This document shows positions 49,887 through 57,777 of a stretch of DNA of 64,000 nucleotides, in pieces. Below the pieces are notes generated by a model, which saw nothing but the letters and a program-made list of their open reading frames with translations, searched no databases and was not told the DNA's origin. The position numbers and the translations under genes were made by a program. Source of the stretch: Asticcacaulis sp. YBE204 (GTDB lineage Bacteria > Pseudomonadota > Alphaproteobacteria > Caulobacterales > Caulobacteraceae); assembly GCF_000495855.1 (NCBI RefSeq), contig NZ_AWGF01000001.1, positions 434,001 through 498,000 of the forward strand, given 5' to 3'. Every line of letters starts with the position of its first letter. Within the stretch, counting starts at the first letter, position 1.

Positions 49887-49970
49887 GACAAAGAATTGGG
49901 GCCATGCGCTCAAGCAGCGAAGCGGTAGCGCGCTAAAATGCCCCCCAAACCCCTGAACCGGGAGTTCAAC

Positions 49971-50447
49971 ATGGCCAAGTCAAAGCTCGGATTCGATCTT
50001 ACCCCGCCTTCCAAAGACGAAATTACGCAACTGGCCGCCCGGCTGGATCCCGAAGCGCGGCGCATCCTCCTTAATCACGGCACCGAACCGCCCTTCTGCG
50101 GCAAGTTCGACGAATATGAGGAGGAGGGCATCTATACCTGTGCCCTGTGCGCCCTGCCTTTGTTCAATTCCCGCGCCAAGTTCCATTCCGGTTCCGGCTG
50201 GCCCAGCTTCTATGAAAGCATCGGTGAAGGTCACATCCATTATCTGCGCGACGTAACGCACGGCATGGTGCGTACCGAAATCCGCTGTGGTCGTTGTGAC
50301 GCCCATCTGGGCCATGTCTTCGATGATGGCCCGCGTCCCACCGGTCAGCGCTACTGCATGAACTCGGTGGCCATGGACTTCGTGCCGGAAGGACAGGCCC
50401 TGCCAGATTTGTTACAACGCGACGATCCGGCAGTCGTAAAGGATTAG
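49971..50447 (+). CDS. msrB: Peptide-methionine (R)-S-oxide reductase MsrB
   Basis: 158 residues from the ATG at 49971 (GGGAG upstream). Zinc cysteines C57, C60, C106 and C109 (CALC, CGRC) and catalytic C129 in RYCMNS, with the signature HSGSGWPSFY and HLGHVFDDGP. Reduces methionine-R-sulfoxide in proteins. It is 84 bp beyond pseH and probably separate from that cluster. Confidence 0.95.
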   Translation: MAKSKLGFDLTPPSKDEITQLAARLDPEARRILLNHGTEPPFCGKFDEYEEEGIYTCALCALPLFNSRAKFHSGSGWPSFYESIGEGHIHYLRDVTHGMVRTEIRCGRCDAHLGHVFDDGPRPTGQRYCMNSVAMDFVPEGQALPDLLQRDDPAVVKD

Positions 50448-50694
50448 CGTTGTGCGGCGCATTATGATTTCGTCTTTCTGATTATCGTTTGCAAATCGGC
50501 AGGTTATTTTCATATATACTCCGTAAGCTGATAAAAAAATAATGCCGAAAAACTGCATTTTTTAGTCCGAACCCTGATTATTTAACTTGAAAATTTCAAA
50601 TAGCGGCGCATCCTCAGGGGTGCAGCCTTGGGTATGGTTGTGCCTCGGAGACAGGCTTCACCCAAGTCAATGAAAATAAGTACAGGAGTTGGAC

Positions 50695-51057
50695 ATGATG
50701 AAATCGGTTATGGGTGCGCTGGTCGTTTGCGGCGCGCTGGTAGCGGGGTCGGCGTTTGCGGAATGCGACGCCACGCAGGAAAAGATGGTCGGCAAGGCGA
50801 TCGCCGATGCCGTGGCGGCGGAAACCGGCAAGGCGGCACCTGCGCATAAGGAGATCGTCGATCTGGACCGCTGCGAAGGCGGCAGTTCGCATTTCGACAC
50901 GCGCTTCAAGTACAAGGCCGTAATGGCCGATGGCAAGGTGGCCTGGATCGAAGGTCGCGCCCGTGGAACGAACGACCGCATCGAAGACATCCGCTATACG
51001 CGCGCCAGCACGGAACTGGCAGCCTTTGCGCAGGGCGCGATGGTGGCGGCACGGTAA
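50695..51057 (+). CDS. Small exported protein of unknown function
   Basis: 120 residues from the ATG at 50695, six bases after AGGAG. A clear signal peptide (MMKSVMGALVVCGALVAGSAFA) is followed by a mature domain of about 98 residues with two cysteines (ECDATQ and LDRCEGG), which could form a disulfide in the periplasm. The pattern FKYKAVMADGKVAWIEGRARG suggests a small beta-sheet fold. I do not recognise the family. Ends in a strong terminator at 51064. Confidence 0.8.
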   Translation: MMKSVMGALVVCGALVAGSAFAECDATQEKMVGKAIADAVAAETGKAAPAHKEIVDLDRCEGGSSHFDTRFKYKAVMADGKVAWIEGRARGTNDRIEDIRYTRASTELAAFAQGAMVAAR

Positions 51058-51063
51058 CAAAAA

Positions 51064-51095
51064 AAGTGGCTCCGTTTCCGGAGCCGCTTCTCTTA
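51064..51095 (+). terminator. Rho-independent terminator after the small exported protein
   Basis: AAGTGGCTCCG-TTTC-CGGAGCCGCTT, an 11-bp stem with one G-T pair, followed by CTCTTAT. Lies between convergent genes. Confidence 0.75.
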
Positions 51096-51135
51096 TGTAA
51101 TGGGGTTTGGGGGCTGTGCCCCCAAGCCTTTTTCT

Positions 51136-52569
51136 TTATCCCGCGAAGGTATAGGCCGTCTTGACGATGGTGTAGAATTCCTTGGCATAGGCACCTTGCT
51201 CGCGCGGACCGTAGGACGAGCCCTTACGACCACCGAACGGAACGTGATAGTCGACACCGGCGGTCGGCAGGTTGACCATGACCATCCCGGCTTCGGCGCG
51301 GCGCTTGAAGGTCTCGGCCGACTTCAGCGAGGTCGTGCAGATGCCTGCCGACAGGCCGAACTCGGTGTCGTTGGCAACCTTGATGGCTTCTTCGAGGTCC
51401 TTGACGCGGATGACCGAAGCGACCGGGCCGAAGACTTCTTCCTTGTTGATGGCCATGTCGACGGTCGTCTTGTCAATAAGGGTCGGGGCGTAATAGTAGC
51501 CAGGCGTACCGAAGGTCAGGTCTTCGCCACCGGCCAGAATCACACCGCCTTCGGCCTTGGCCTTGGCGACCGCGTCCTGCGCGATCTTGAGTTGTTCCTG
51601 CGAAGCGATCGGCCCCATCTGAACGCCGTCGGCGCGCGAGTCGCCGACCTTGATGGCCTTGGCGGCTTCGGCGAGGGCGGCAACGAATGTATCGGCGATG
51701 CCTTCGGTGACGATGATCCGCGACGAGGCCGTGCAGCGGTGGCCCGACGAGAAGAACGACGAGTTCAGCACCGAATTGACGGCGACATTGAGGTCGGCGT
51801 CATCGAGGACGACGACGGGGTTCTTGCCACCCATTTCGCACTGGATGCGCTTGCCCTTGGCGACGGCGGCGTCACGGACGCGCGTGCCGGTCGGAACCGA
51901 GCCGGTGAAGGAGATGGCGTCGCAGCCGTCGATCATCAGCGGACCGGCGACCGAACCGCGGGCGAAGACAACGTTCAGCACGCCCTTGGGCAGGCCGGCG
52001 CGGGTCAGGATGTCGGCCAGAGCCCACGCACAGGCCGGGGTCAGCTCGGCGGGCTTGCAGACGACGGTGTTGCCGAACGCGATGGCCGGGGCCATTTTCC
52101 ACGCCGGGATGGCGATGGGGAAGTTCCACGGGCAGATCAGGCCGATGACGCCGACGGCTTCGCGGGTGATCTCGACCTTGACGCCCGGACGAACCGAGTC
52201 GAGGACTTCGCCGTGGGCGCGCAGGGCTTCACCGGCAAAATATTTGAAGATGTGACCGGCGCGGGTGACTTCGCCGATACCTTCCGGCAGGGTCTTGCCT
52301 TCTTCGCGCGACAGGAGCGCGCCCAGCTCGGCCTTGCGGGCGAGGATTTCGGTTCCGGCATTGTCGAGGACGTCGAAGCGCTGCTGCGGCGTCGAATACT
52401 GCCAGGTCTTGAAGGCTTCCTTCGCGGCGGCGATGGCGGCGGTGACTTCGGCTTCACCGGCGGTCGAATAGGTTCCGATGATGTCGTTGGTGTCCGACGG
52501 GTTGATGTCGTTGAAGGTGCTGCCCGTAACGACCCATTCGCCGTTGATCAGATTGCCGTATGTGGTCAC
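51136..52569 (-). CDS. NAD(P)-dependent aldehyde dehydrogenase, probable 2-oxoglutarate semialdehyde dehydrogenase
   Basis: 477 residues, standard ALDH fold: CPWNFP (146-151), the glycine loop FTGSVPTG (221-228), general base E245 (EMGGKNP) and nucleophile C279 (SGHRCTASS). Length and the EMGGKNP/GHRCTASSR style fit the succinate-semialdehyde/KGSADH branch; Caulobacter xylA, the last step of its oxidative xylose path, is about the same size. A XylR-type palindrome 43 bp before the start supports a pentose role. Substrate is inferred. It would not be needed for the isomerase galacturonate route in this window. Confidence 0.8.
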   Translation of the reverse strand: MTTYGNLINGEWVVTGSTFNDINPSDTNDIIGTYSTAGEAEVTAAIAAAKEAFKTWQYSTPQQRFDVLDNAGTEILARKAELGALLSREEGKTLPEGIGEVTRAGHIFKYFAGEALRAHGEVLDSVRPGVKVEITREAVGVIGLICPWNFPIAIPAWKMAPAIAFGNTVVCKPAELTPACAWALADILTRAGLPKGVLNVVFARGSVAGPLMIDGCDAISFTGSVPTGTRVRDAAVAKGKRIQCEMGGKNPVVVLDDADLNVAVNSVLNSSFFSSGHRCTASSRIIVTEGIADTFVAALAEAAKAIKVGDSRADGVQMGPIASQEQLKIAQDAVAKAKAEGGVILAGGEDLTFGTPGYYYAPTLIDKTTVDMAINKEEVFGPVASVIRVKDLEEAIKVANDTEFGLSAGICTTSLKSAETFKRRAEAGMVMVNLPTAGVDYHVPFGGRKGSSYGPREQGAYAKEFYTIVKTAYTFAG

Positions 52570-52611
52570 TGTCCGCTCTCCCGGAAGATATGAAAGAATG
52601 TTACGCGATTA

Positions 52612-52625
52612 TGGTAGCGCTAACT
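52612..52625. promoter_or_regulatory. XylR-like LacI-family operator before the aldehyde dehydrogenase
   Basis: TGGTAGCGCTAACT, a near-palindrome around AGCGCT. Caulobacter XylR, a LacI-family repressor, binds palindromes of the type TGGTAGCGCTACCA (from memory). It lies 43 bp upstream of the ATG at 52569. It is distinct from the CACCGGTG-centred motif in the pectin locus. Confidence 0.6.
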
Positions 52626-52887
52626 TTGGCCGCCTGTGGTCGCGCAAATGCCGCCCTGCGTCAACCATATCCGGATAAAAAAGTAAAATGCCGGAACGGT
52701 ATGGATCGCTGCACAGTTTGGCAGGTTCGAATACGCGCCCTTATATAGACAAAAGTCTGACAAATTAAAGGGCCAAAAGCCTCACGCAATCTTGTAATTT
52801 TGGGTAATGCCTTTTGAGATGCGCCGGACTCAGAACCTGTTACACCGACAACGACTGTAATTTCAGTGTTTAAATTTCTGTTTTTTC

Positions 52888-52931
52888 GCGCATTTGATTC
52901 CGAAAACCGGTTCCCACTTTTCGGAATGCGC
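52888..52931. repeat. Alphaproteobacterial intergenic palindrome
   Basis: GCGCATTTGATTCCGAAAA ... CTTTTCGGAATGCGC, separated by CCGGTTCCCA. This sequence type (ATTCCGAAAA-CCGGTTCCC-TTTTCGGAAT) recurs between genes of many alphaproteobacteria (from memory). Here it ends 17 bp before the aminotransferase start, so it falls in the probable leader of that mRNA. Confidence 0.65.
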
Positions 52932-52948
52932 TTCAAGCGAGGCACAGC

Positions 52949-54109
52949 ATGGCTATTCCGTTTATCGATCTCGGCGTTCAGCGTGAGCGCATCGGTTCGT
53001 CCATCGAATCCGCCGTGCTCAAGGTCATCGGCCACGGCGCCTATATCATGGGGCCGGAGGTCAAGACCTTCGAGGCCAATCTGGCAGCGTTCGCCGGGTC
53101 GAAGCACGCCCTGTCCTGCGCCAATGGTACCGATGCCATCGAACTGATCCTGCTGGGGCTGGGCGTCGGGGAGGGCGATGCCGTTTTCGTTCCGGCCTTT
53201 ACGTTCGTGGCCACCGCCGAAGTCGTGCCGATGACGCGTGCCGAACCGGTCTTTGTCGATATCGACCCCAAGACTTACAATATGGACCCGGCCAAGCTTG
53301 AAGCCGCCATCGCCGCTGTCAAGGCTGAGGGGCGTCTGAAGCCTGCCGCCATCATCGCGGTCGACCTGTTCGGTCAGGCCGCCGACTATCCGGCGATTTC
53401 CAAGATTGCCAGGGCGCACGGCCTGCCGCTGATCGCGGATTCGGCGCAGGGCTTCGGCTGCACCATCGACGGCAAGCAGCCGCTGGAATGGGCCGACGCG
53501 ACCTCGACCAGCTTCTACCCGGCCAAGCCGCTGGGTTGCTACGGCGACGGCGGGGCGGTGGTGCTGAACGACGCCGCCCTGCTGGAAAAGCTGATCTCGT
53601 TCCGCGTCCACGGCGGGGCGACGCCGACCGATGCGGCGACGATGAACTATACGCATGAGGCCAAGTATCTGAACGTCCGTATAGGGATGAATTCGCGCCT
53701 CGATACGATTCAGGCGGCGGTGCTGATCGAAAAGCTGGCCATCTTCGCCGAGGAAATCGAACTGCGTCAGGCCGTGGCCAGGCGCTACAACGACGCGCTC
53801 GATGGCTATGTGACCAGCGTCCCCTATGTGAAGGACGGCTACGTCTCGACCTGGGCGCAATATACGATCGAGCACGAAAACCGCGACGCTCTGCAACTGT
53901 TTCTGCGCGAGAAGGGTGTTCCGACGGCGGTCTATTATCCGATCCCGCTGCACCAGCAACCGGGCTATGCGAAGTTTACATCCGGCACGGGCGACCTGAG
54001 CGTGTCCGAAGCCAAGTCGAAAACGGTGATCAGCCTGCCGTTCAGCCCGTACCTTACAGCGGAGACGCAGGCGGAGATCGTCGCGGCGGTGAAAGCGTTT
54101 AAGGGCTGA
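52949..54109 (+). CDS. DegT/DnrJ/EryC1 sugar aminotransferase, WbpE-like
   Basis: 386-residue PLP enzyme; the internal aldimine lysine is K193 in FYPAKPLGCYGDGGA. The start IPFIDLGVQRERI, GHGAYIMGPEV, SCANGTDAIEL and NSRLDTIQAAVL match WbpE-type enzymes, which aminate the 3-keto group of a UDP-N-acetylglucosaminuronate to give a 2,3-diamino sugar. GAGG ribosome site. It is alone, 3 kb from the nonulosonate genes and not coupled to them, so it may feed another polysaccharide. Not a close match to PseC. Confidence 0.87.
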   Translation: MAIPFIDLGVQRERIGSSIESAVLKVIGHGAYIMGPEVKTFEANLAAFAGSKHALSCANGTDAIELILLGLGVGEGDAVFVPAFTFVATAEVVPMTRAEPVFVDIDPKTYNMDPAKLEAAIAAVKAEGRLKPAAIIAVDLFGQAADYPAISKIARAHGLPLIADSAQGFGCTIDGKQPLEWADATSTSFYPAKPLGCYGDGGAVVLNDAALLEKLISFRVHGGATPTDAATMNYTHEAKYLNVRIGMNSRLDTIQAAVLIEKLAIFAEEIELRQAVARRYNDALDGYVTSVPYVKDGYVSTWAQYTIEHENRDALQLFLREKGVPTAVYYPIPLHQQPGYAKFTSGTGDLSVSEAKSKTVISLPFSPYLTAETQAEIVAAVKAFKG

Positions 54110-54126
54110 GATACGTCCATAACTGA

Positions 54127-54384
54127 ATGGCCCCCACCACCGCATCTAGCCGCTAACGCGGCGTCGTGCGGTCCCATCGCTGGCGAAAGCTATACTTTCG
54201 CTGCGCTAAACCCTGACCTCATCCATTGTGTGAAACGAGATGAGGTCGGGGAGGTATGGATGAGAGTGTCCCCCTTTTCTTTATACCTCCCTGCTGCCAG
54301 CGCTATAGTTGCTGCGCAAAGGATGGCGGCGGGGAGGGGGACCGCACGAAACGGCGAAGCCGTTAAGATGTGGTGGTGGGGGCC
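54127..54384. repeat. Inverted pair of palindromic repeat, family B, with nested hairpins
   Basis: Left copy 54127-54212 and right copy 54331-54384 share GAATGGCCCCCACCACC at their outer ends and the inner GTGCGGTCCC / GGGACCGCAC segment. The left copy continues into the hairpin CTGGCGAAAGC-TAT-ACTTTCGCTG also present at 25.9 kb. Between them lie two more inverted repeats: GACCTCATC/GATGAGGTC (54215-54247) and GGAGGTAT/ATACCTCC (54250-54290). The whole stretch is non-coding and precedes amtB. Confidence 0.72.
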
Positions 54385-54630
54385 ATTCGTTGACTCACCA
54401 TGAGATACAGGCTGGCACGAAAGAGTACTTCTCCCCGCGCTGCAACACGCTGTAATCCCAATTGTGAAGTTTTTTGCCGGATGACGCAAAATTTGCTCGC
54501 TTTTCGGTAAATTTTCGCGCAAAGAGCAAAAATACAGGAAAACATTTGACGAAAGCCGCCCGGCCCGCTGGACCGCGACGCTTTTGCGGATGCGAGTTTC
54601 CTGAACACAAAACGATATACCGAGACTCTC

Positions 54631-55914
54631 ATGACAGCGACGACGACGAGTGTGGTGGAAACGGCAGCGCCGGTGCTTCTCAAGCATCAGGCGGCGCTGG
54701 CGCTCGATACCGGCCATACGTCGTGGATCATCGTCTCCACCGCGCTGGTCCTGCTGATGACCCTGCCGGGTCTGGCCCTGTTCTACGGCGGCATGGTGCG
54801 CAAAAAGAACGTTTTGTCGGTGCTGGCGCAATCGGTTGCCGCCGCCGTCATCGTTTCGGTGTTGTGGATTGTCATCGGCTATTCGCTCTCCTTCGGCCTC
54901 AACGGCAATGAAGGTCTGAACCGTTTCCTTGGGTCGTTCGATGCCTTCCTGCTCAACGGCGTGACCATGAACACCGCGTTCGGCCTGGCGCCGCAATTGC
55001 CGGAGTTCCTGTGGATCGCTTATCAGATGACCTTCGCCATCATCACCCCGGCCCTGATCGCCGGAGCGTTCGCCGAACGCATGAAGTTCTCGGCCTTCGT
55101 CCTGTTCACGGCGCTGTGGACCCTGTTCGTCTATGCCCCGATCTGCCACTGGGTATGGGGCGGCGGCTTCCTCGGCAGCGCGGGCGTTCTCGACTTCGCC
55201 GGTGGTGCCGTCGTTCACGTCAATTCGGGCGTCGCGGGCCTTGTCTGTGCGCTGGTGCTGGGCAAGCGCCGTGGCTTCCCGCGCGAATATATGGCCCCGC
55301 ACAACCTCGCCTTCACCATGATCGGCGCGTCGCTGCTGCTGGTCGGCTGGCTGGGCTTCAACGGCGGTTCGGCCTGGACGGCGGATGCGCTGGCCAGTGT
55401 GGCCGTGCTCAACACCATCGTCGCCGCCATGACCGGCGCGATCGGCTGGACCATCCCCGAATGGATCGAGCGCAAGCAACCGACCGTGCTCGGCATGATT
55501 TCCGGTCTGGTCGCCGGTCTGGTCGCCATCACCCCGGCGGCGGGTTTCGTCGATCCGAAGGCGTCTCTGCTGATCGGCCTGCTGGGCGGTGTGGCCTGCT
55601 TCTTCGGCGCGACCGCGCTCAAGAAGGCCTTCAAATACGACGACAGCCTCGATGCGTTCGGTGTCCACGGCGTGGGCGGTATTGTGGGCGCTATCCTGAC
55701 CGGCGTCTTCGCCAATAGCGCCATCAATGCGGCGGGCGAAAACGCCAGCGTGATAAAACAGGCACTGGGGCTCGTGGCCGTGATCGGCTGGAGCGCGCTC
55801 ATTACATTCATTATTCTGATGATCTGCAAATTCACCACCGGCCTGCGTGTGGACGAAGAGCAGGAAATCGAGGGTCTCGACGCGACACAGCACGGAGAGA
55901 CCCAACACGGATAG
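54631..55914 (+). CDS. amtB: Ammonium transporter Amt
   Basis: 427 residues with about eleven membrane helices. The pore twin histidines are H196 (AVVHVNSGVAG) and H346 (FGVHGVGG); SYALY-type and LPGLALFYGG entrance segments are present. Imports NH4+/NH3 across the inner membrane. The first 25 residues look like linker rather than a cleaved signal. No glnK gene precedes it within 500 bp, which is unusual. It stands before gltD-gltB, forming an ammonium uptake and assimilation block. Confidence 0.95.
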   Translation: MTATTTSVVETAAPVLLKHQAALALDTGHTSWIIVSTALVLLMTLPGLALFYGGMVRKKNVLSVLAQSVAAAVIVSVLWIVIGYSLSFGLNGNEGLNRFLGSFDAFLLNGVTMNTAFGLAPQLPEFLWIAYQMTFAIITPALIAGAFAERMKFSAFVLFTALWTLFVYAPICHWVWGGGFLGSAGVLDFAGGAVVHVNSGVAGLVCALVLGKRRGFPREYMAPHNLAFTMIGASLLLVGWLGFNGGSAWTADALASVAVLNTIVAAMTGAIGWTIPEWIERKQPTVLGMISGLVAGLVAITPAAGFVDPKASLLIGLLGGVACFFGATALKKAFKYDDSLDAFGVHGVGGIVGAILTGVFANSAINAAGENASVIKQALGLVAVIGWSALITFIILMICKFTTGLRVDEEQEIEGLDATQHGETQHG

Positions 55915-56331
55915 GACCCGGAACCCGCGCAGGGCAAAGGGGCTGAACCGAAACCGGTCAAGGCAAGCCCCGCCCAGAGAAGAGCGGAACGACCCAAAAC
56001 CGGATACGGAAACGCCCCTCAGAATTTGCCGGACTTCTTAAACGAAGTCGGGTGAACACTGGGGGGTTTTGCGTTCGCTTACAATTTACGCATGTCTTCG
56101 GAAATGCTAAGTACGTAAGGGATACGCAAAGAATAAAGTATAAATTGAAACGACTTCGATAAATTTCTCACGCTTTGAGGTTTTTATCGCGAATCGACGG
56201 GAATCTGCATTTTCCGCTTTGCTTGACCGGACTTTTGCGCTTTACGGGCGTTTTAGTGCGCTAAAACAAAACGGACACCGAAAATCTTCCTTAAACGGAA
56301 GAGTCCGCACCGAGTTATAAGGGTTAAGCCT
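55915..56331. other. Gene-free region between amtB and gltD
   Basis: No credible gene. A weak hairpin (CCGGACTTC/GAAGTCGGG, 56029-56052) may end amtB transcription. The right half is AT-rich and should hold the gltD promoter. I did not find a convincing sigma-54 -24/-12 element. Confidence 0.5.
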
Positions 56332-57777
56332 ATGAGCTACGAGACGAACCGCTTCGTCGTTGAACATAAGAAAACGCCAAGCAAGGCTGAGGCGAAGACC
56401 CGAATTAATAACTTCGGTGAGATTTATGCCGACTTCAAACCGGGTCAGGCCGACAAGCAGGCCTCGCGCTGCGCCCAGTGCGGTATCCCGTTCTGTCAGT
56501 CCGGCTGCCCGTTGCAGAACAACATCCCCGACTGGCTGCGCATGACCGCCGAAGGGCGCTACGAAGAGGCCTATCGCCTGTCGTCGGCGACCTCGGCGCT
56601 GCCGGAAATCTGCGGCCGCATCTGCCCGCAGGACCGCCTGTGCGAAGGCTCGTGCGTGCTGGAACAGTCTGGCTGGGAAAACGTCACCATCGGTGCCGTC
56701 GAGCGCCACCTCGGCGATCTGGCGTTTGAGAACGGCTGGATCGAGCCCATCGTCCCGGTGCAGGAGCGCGAGCAAAGCGTCGGCATCATCGGCGCGGGCC
56801 CGGCAGGCATCGCCGCCGCCGACCGTCTGCGCACCCTGGGTTACAAGGTCACCATCTACGACCGCTACGACCGTGCGGGCGGCCTGCTGACCTATGGCAT
56901 CCCGTCGTTCAAGCTGGAAAAGGACGTCGTGGCGCGCCGCACCGACCGTCTGGCCGCGTCGGGCGTCGAATTCGTGCTGAACTGCGACATCGGCGAAGAC
57001 GTCACTTTCGAAGAGCTGCGCGACAAGCACGACGCCATCCTCGTGGCGACCGGCGTCTATAAGACGCGCCGCCTGACCGTGCCGGGCTGCGGCTCGACCG
57101 GCGTCGTCGTGGCGCTGGACTACCTGACCATGGCGAACAAGGAAGGCTTCGGCTACAATGTCGAAGAAGCCGCCGAAGCGCATCTGAACGCCAGCGGCAA
57201 GCACGTCGTCGTCATCGGCGGCGGCGACACGGCCATGGACTGCGTCCGCACAGCGACGCGTCAGGGCGCGAAGTCGGTCACCTGCGTCTATCGCCGCGAC
57301 CGCGCCAACATGCCAGGTTCCGACCGCGAAGTGACCAATGCCGAGGAAGAAGGCGTGTCGTTCGAATGGTTGTCGGCCCCCAAGGCCGTGCTGGGCGATG
57401 CCGACCACGCCACGGGCCTGCGCATCCAGCGTATGCGCCTGACCACGCCGGACGCGCAGGGCCGTCAGGGCATCGAGGACATCCCCGGTGCCGAATCCGA
57501 CCTGCCCGCCGATCTGGTCATCGAGGCGCTCGGCTTCGAGCCGGAAAACATCCCGGTCATGTTCAATCAGCCGGGCCTCGAAGTCACCAAGTGGGGCACC
57601 ATCAAGGTGCAGGCCGGTGAGTTCCAGACCTTCGTGCCGGGCGTCTTCGCGGCGGGCGACATCGTTCGCGGCGCGTCGCTGGTCGTGTGGGCCGTCCGCG
57701 AAGGTCAGGACGCCGCCGCCGACATCCACCACTATATACAGTCCAACGTTTCCGTGTCTCTGGAGGCCGCGCAATGA
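56332..57777 (+). CDS. gltD: Glutamate synthase (NADPH) small subunit
   Basis: 481 residues. N-terminal cysteine clusters (CAQCGIPFCQSGCP near 44-57 and CGRICPQDRLCEGSC near 98-112) bind [4Fe-4S] centres; the FAD site is IIGAGPAGIAAADRL and the NADPH site VVVIGGGDTAMDC. It passes electrons to GltB for glutamate formation from glutamine and 2-oxoglutarate. The stop overlaps gltB by 4 bp (ATGA). Order gltD-gltB is the reverse of E. coli. Confidence 0.96.
   Translation: MSYETNRFVVEHKKTPSKAEAKTRINNFGEIYADFKPGQADKQASRCAQCGIPFCQSGCPLQNNIPDWLRMTAEGRYEEAYRLSSATSALPEICGRICPQDRLCEGSCVLEQSGWENVTIGAVERHLGDLAFENGWIEPIVPVQEREQSVGIIGAGPAGIAAADRLRTLGYKVTIYDRYDRAGGLLTYGIPSFKLEKDVVARRTDRLAASGVEFVLNCDIGEDVTFEELRDKHDAILVATGVYKTRRLTVPGCGSTGVVVALDYLTMANKEGFGYNVEEAAEAHLNASGKHVVVIGGGDTAMDCVRTATRQGAKSVTCVYRRDRANMPGSDREVTNAEEEGVSFEWLSAPKAVLGDADHATGLRIQRMRLTTPDAQGRQGIEDIPGAESDLPADLVIEALGFEPENIPVMFNQPGLEVTKWGTIKVQAGEFQTFVPGVFAAGDIVRGASLVVWAVREGQDAAADIHHYIQSNVSVSLEAAQ

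Noticed and set aside
49971-50447. msrB as part of the acyl/nonulosonate cluster
   Set aside because: Separated from pseH by 84 bp with its own ribosome site, whereas the cluster genes overlap; role unrelated.
52949-54109. WbpE-like aminotransferase as the missing PseC
   Set aside because: Sequence stretches match WbpE (2,3-diamino uronate) better than PseC, and it is not coupled to the cluster.
55915-56331. Sigma-54 promoter or NtrC sites before gltD
   Set aside because: No GG-N10-GC element at proper spacing and no NtrC palindrome could be found by eye.
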